A stretch of DNA of 64,000 nt from Isoetes taiwanensis (lineage: Eukaryota; Streptophyta; Lycopodiopsida; Isoetales; Isoetaceae): contig JAJEKV010000011.1 in assembly GCA_021234155.1 (NCBI GenBank), positions 10,907,045 to 10,971,044 of the forward strand, written 5' to 3'. This document shows positions 60,506-64,000 of the stretch, piece after piece. The notes below the pieces were generated by a model that was not told the DNA's origin, made no database searches, and saw only the letters and a list, made by a program, of their open reading frames with translations. Each line of letters opens with the position of its first letter. Position 1 is the stretch's first letter. Position numbers and translations under genes: made by a program.

Positions 60506-60769
60506 CAGCCTCTCTGATTCCTCGACTCAGGTACAAGCTATTTCAAAGCTTTTTGGTGTTCCCGGGATTAGTAGAGCGGAAGTTTTCCATTTGGCGGGAC
60601 TTCTTGGGTGTGGTAGATGGTGATGGCCAGTTTGTACAGCAGTAGAGTTGCAGTTGTTGTGGAGTGTCGAGGTATCACTGTCTCTTTGGGGCAGTTCTCC
60701 TTCCTCCTCACTTGCTTTGTAACATTATCATTCTTTTAATATATTGCTGACACAGTTCTTCAAAAAAAA
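60506..60769 (+). mobile_element. 5'-truncated LINE insertion with poly(A)
   Basis: About 264 bp ending ATATATTGCTGACACAG, TTCTTCAA and a 13-base A-run. The duplication AAAAAACAATG at 60495-60505 and about 60770-60780 flanks it. Base composition (G/T-rich) contrasts with the A-rich surroundings, marking it as a foreign insertion. The start encodes the final residues of an L1 zinc/RNase region at most. Confidence 0.8.
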
Positions 60770-60780
60770 AAAAAACAATG

Positions 60781-62190
60781 GATTGATGGGCAAAAACCCC
60801 GACCGACCACTCCAAGATAGAAAAGTTGAGGTGCTCAAATATTTACAACATAAAAAATGGGTACTAGAGTTGTGAAAGTATGGGTAAACACAACTATACC
60901 TGGATGGACGAAACTAAGAAGGCACAAAAACAACCCTAGACCAACAAAGCATCTAAAGACCTAAGAAAGACATCTCTAACAACCAAGTCTGGCTCAAAGC
61001 AAGACGTACAAGCAGAAAAGTGCACCCCACAAAACAACTTGACAAGATAAACAAGGCCCAAACATAATAATTTATGCAACAATTTTGCAGACTACAAGTG
61101 CAACAAAAACCTTCAAGGCATCTAGGAGAAGGTGCATCCACAACAAAAAGTTTCCAAGGCATCCAAGGTCCAAAAAGATTAACAAACTTCCTCTCGATTC
61201 CAAGGTCCAAAAACATTATCAAGAATTCACAACTTTCTCATCCATGAGTTGATTCCCACAAGACCCAAAGCTGCATCTCCACAATAAGAGACCAACGGCA
61301 CAACCAATGCATCCATGCAATAAGACATTAGTTTTACAAGCTAAATGTTTATCTTATCGTGTTTATTCCTGTAGAAACCTAGCAAAAAGTGTAAACTTGT
61401 ACACAAATGCAGCCACTGCCCATGGATTCGATCTGCTCGAGGACGACGGCCCACTTGCCCGAAGCAGTTTGAAAAACCAGGAAAGTCGTCCATATCCATC
61501 CATTTTCAAAATGGCATGACAAGAAACTCCGGTTCCAACACCAGTTGCAAGGGGGTCCGAAACCCTGCATGAGCAAAGAAAAGGCATCCACTTCAAGAGG
61601 AGCTCAAACATAAACCAGGCTCCAACTCAAAAACCGCCCTATTTCAGGTTGCAGGTAAATGCAAGCAAACAAAGATGGGTCTCGATTCATATGGCAAAAG
61701 CAGGAGATCATGCCAGGACCAACTGGATACACTAATGTTGGACCCCCAACTCCAACGCAGCCGAACCTAAGCAACTACCAAACGAGGAAGGGATTTAGAA
61801 TTTTAAAACATTGCTCAACAAAGGTTATGAATCCGGTAGAAGTGAGGATTGCAGACTGTTTGAATGCCATAAAAGCTTGTGAAATCATGTAGAATTAAGA
61901 GGGAGATGATATAATACTAAGCAGAAACTAAAGAAACTGCATAGAGAAGATGGAGAAATCTAGCTGATGAAAATGGCTGACATAGAAAAACTCCATACAA
62001 CAACAAGATTCAGCCCAGAGGAAACGTCGATGAGGAATGCAGGAAGACACAAGGCTTTTATGGGAGAAAAGGGCCAAAGAAAGCCTATGCTATAGCACGC
62101 TCGTACCAAAGGAAGCATGGGTCCAAAAGGAGAGCTGGCGCCAAAACTAACGTCCCTTTTCCTATCATGATAAAGAAGAGAACCATAGTA
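60781..62190. other. Non-coding, continuation of the A-rich region
   Basis: A/C-rich sequence with only short frames (for example 61307-61519 and 61659-61892), none recognisable. Probably the end of the same non-coding element that begins near 55.5 kb. Confidence 0.4.
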
Positions 62191-62194
62191 TCTA

Positions 62195-62280
62195 TTTTAC
62201 TGTATATTCAACTCAAACAACTGAAGATCTATAATGCATGTGACAATGTATATAACTTTATACAAAGTACAACACGGGTT
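62195..62280 (+). repeat. Direct repeat, copy 2 (partner 54005-54090)
   Basis: Same orientation as its partner. A TATA-like CTTATATATG lies at about 62393. If both are LTR parts, the 8.2 kb between them would be one large element. Confidence 0.7.
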
Positions 62281-62464
62281 TCTTGGGAAGGAACTCGTGT
62301 GTCTTTACCTGATCTTTGGCATCCGTTATCCTCCTTGGTTGGGTGAAGAATGAGAGGTAGCCTCTATAGCTGATGGCGGATCATCTCTTATATATGCAGT
62401 TGTTAAGAGGATCATCCATGTTCCTTTTCGTGGTCCGTAGAAGGTTAGAATATGTAGCATAATA

Positions 62465-62590
62465 ACAGGGGTTTTTTTTTATGTTTTTGTACGACTTTTA
62501 CTAAGGTTTTTCTATGATTTCGGTGTTGTATTCGATGAGGTGTACTAAATAGTATTTCTAGAGTGCGCCCATTCTGGACCCTTGATTTTT
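62465..62590 (+). repeat. Dispersed repeat, copy 2 (partner 33225-33345)
   Basis: See the partner entry for the shared blocks. This copy ends about 165 bp before the heat-shock protein start codon. Confidence 0.8.
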
Positions 62591-62756
62591 GTGCCACTTT
62601 CCAGTGGTCAGCCATGAATGTTCAATATTATTCCAAATTGAACATGCAAGGCTCTGAGTAATATATTTTAGGGTTCTAAGCATCTGTGCCTCTGTTTAGG
62701 GTCTATGGCGGTCTGGCCCGGATCTGTGCCAGGAGGTCTGCAAAGAAACCAAGGAG

Positions 62757-63086
62757 ATGCCAAGGAGGTGTGAAACCAAGGATAATAACTTCATCGACAC
62801 CTTTTGGGATCCATTTGGTTACACAAATTTTGACAACTCTGATCTGGCCAGAATAACCGCTCGGAATGCTCAGAATGGTGCAAATACTTGCGCAGACTGG
62901 TTAGAAACCTCCAGATCTCATGTCTTCAACGTCGACATGCCAGGAGTGAAAAAAGAGGACATGAAAGTGGAGATTGAGGATGGAAAGACTTTGCAGATTA
63001 GTGGAGAGCGAGAACAAGCGCAAAACAACAAGATGGATAAGTGGCACTGGCTGGAACAGGCATTTGGCAGTTTCTTAAGAATGTAA
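62757..63086 (+). pseudogene. Truncated cytosolic small heat-shock protein (HSP20 family)
   Basis: 109 residues. Residues about 11-25 (NFIDTFWDPFGYTNF) recall the class I N-terminal WDPF region. The alpha-crystallin domain starts ADWLETSRSHVFNVDMPGV and runs through KKEDMKVEIEDGKTLQISG and DKWHWLEQAFGSFLR, then stops at TAA. Intact family members continue for 40-50 residues, including the consensus with GVL and the C-terminal IxI motif that lets dimers form large oligomers. That part is absent in all frames downstream. The conserved Arg-Val-Glu-Arg after KWH is Trp-Leu-Glu-Gln here. A chaperone role is therefore unlikely; it reads as a recent pseudogene, although expression of a short protein cannot be excluded. 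Confidence 0.8.
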
Positions 63087-64000
63087 CTTTGTACCTGTTG
63101 AGTCTCTAATTTATAAGTAAGGGGAGTGTATTCTTAAGGAGCAGGGACAGAAATTCGGCTACAGCTTTCTTTTGTTCCATTTTCCAATATGCATTAACAA
63201 GAAGGACATCCGAGAGTTTGCACGCAGGCAACCAGGCTGGCTTGTTGCAAGCTAAGGGTTTTGCAGGCATCCAGGCTTTGCAGGTTTAGGAGACTGGGCT
63301 TGGGCTATTGTGGACAATGATGGATGTCTTTTAACTTGCAAATCTAGTATATACGAACTCTTGCAAGCAGCTTAGGACAGGGCAACAGCAGCCATTGTGC
63401 ACATTTTCAGCTTAGGACAAGACAACAGCAGCATGTATACAGTGTGCAGCACAGGGAAAGATAATAAGAAATATTTTCTTTTGTTCGAACTGCTTTCGTT
63501 CAGTTGCTTCTTATATTGGCTCCATTGTTGGCACAATTTTCCTTGTCCTCTTCATGATCTGCATCATTCAACTTCGATTTGGATCAGTGCATTGTGAAGA
63601 TACTTGGCTACTTATTGCACAAACATTCTATTTATCCATGACCAGGAGGGTCCAAGAGCATTTTTCCTGCACAAGGATTCTATTTATCCATGCTCAGGAG
63701 CATTTTTCCTGCGCCTATGTCTTGCTTCAATGCTACAACAAAACGAATTCTCACCAGGGTAAGGCTTTCACTATTGGAAGATGCATATTTCTCTTTTTCT
63801 TTTTAAAAGTTCTTAATGCTTGCATCCCAGCATAGCATACCTTTGCCCATCCTTATTGTAGGTCTGCTATTTTGGATAATAATATATTTCTAATTTGGAT
63901 GGTAATGTATGGCAGTCATCAACAGATCAAGTCATCAACAGATCATGTCGCCCTGATTTCACTTTGCCATTCTTATATGCCAACTACATTGCAGCTGATT
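63087..64000. other. Non-coding, three short tandem duplications
   Basis: CAGCTTAGGACA...CAACAGCAGC repeats at 63368 and 63408 (period 40). ATTCTATTTATCCATG...CATTTTTCCTGC repeats at 63626 and 63678 (period 52). GTCATCAACAGATCA repeats at about 63916 and 63933 (period 17). No gene supported. Confidence 0.75.

Noticed and set aside
63087-63330. A hidden second exon completing the small heat-shock protein
   Set aside because: A GT follows the last good codon, but no downstream frame contains the expected RLPE or GVL blocks.

Overview
This window is nuclear DNA from a land plant with a large, repeat-rich genome. The evidence is a plastid-targeted ferredoxin C1, a DIVARICATA/SRM1-type MYB with a SHAQKYF motif, GT–AG introns and several classes of plant retrotransposon. 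Non-LTR reverse transcriptases that are not of the usual angiosperm L1 type make a fern or other non-flowering plant a reasonable guess. That is inference only; the sequence does not name the species. There is no operon-like organisation.

Three host genes look intact. They are a single-exon ferredoxin C1 gene (3047-3493, +), a two-exon MYB gene (39954-41637, +) and an eight-exon THUMPD1/TAN1-type tRNA-acetylation adaptor gene (43313-45297, -) whose exons join without any frame break. A small heat-shock protein (62757-63086, +) is truncated inside its alpha-crystallin domain and is probably a pseudogene. The host genes are functionally unrelated to one another.

Most of the rest is mobile DNA. 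0-10 kb: the 3' end of a non-LTR element, the ferredoxin gene, and a reverse transcriptase remnant. 10.7-13.8 kb: a degenerate mobile-element gene for a Ulp1-type (C48) cysteine protease. 14.3-15.2 kb: a DUF4283-like gag remnant. 19.1-21.0 kb: a Ty1/copia gag-protease relic split by a 490-bp TRIM element whose LTR carries a complete tRNA-Ala-like fold. 24.2-31.0 kb: a full-length L1-type LINE with target-site duplications of 17-19 bp and three in-frame stops in ORF2. 33.7-35.3 kb: a 1.6-kb element with inverted termini flanked by TTAA. 36.2-45.3 kb: the MYB and THUMPD1 genes. 47.6-55.4 kb: reverse transcriptase, Ty3/gypsy and non-LTR remnants. 55.4-62.2 kb: a non-coding region with very strong A-over-T strand skew, tandem duplications and a short LINE insertion, possibly the body of a large LTR-element derivative. 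62.7-64 kb: the heat-shock gene relic and short duplications.

Three patterns recur. A GC-rich palindromic foldback of about 45 bp occurs three times. A non-LTR family ends in a TTCG-capped stem-loop and a pentamer/hexamer tail. At least 17 independent short tandem duplications (periods 17-450 bp) are scattered through the window. The most novel-looking item is the TRIM with a tRNA-like sequence inside its LTR.
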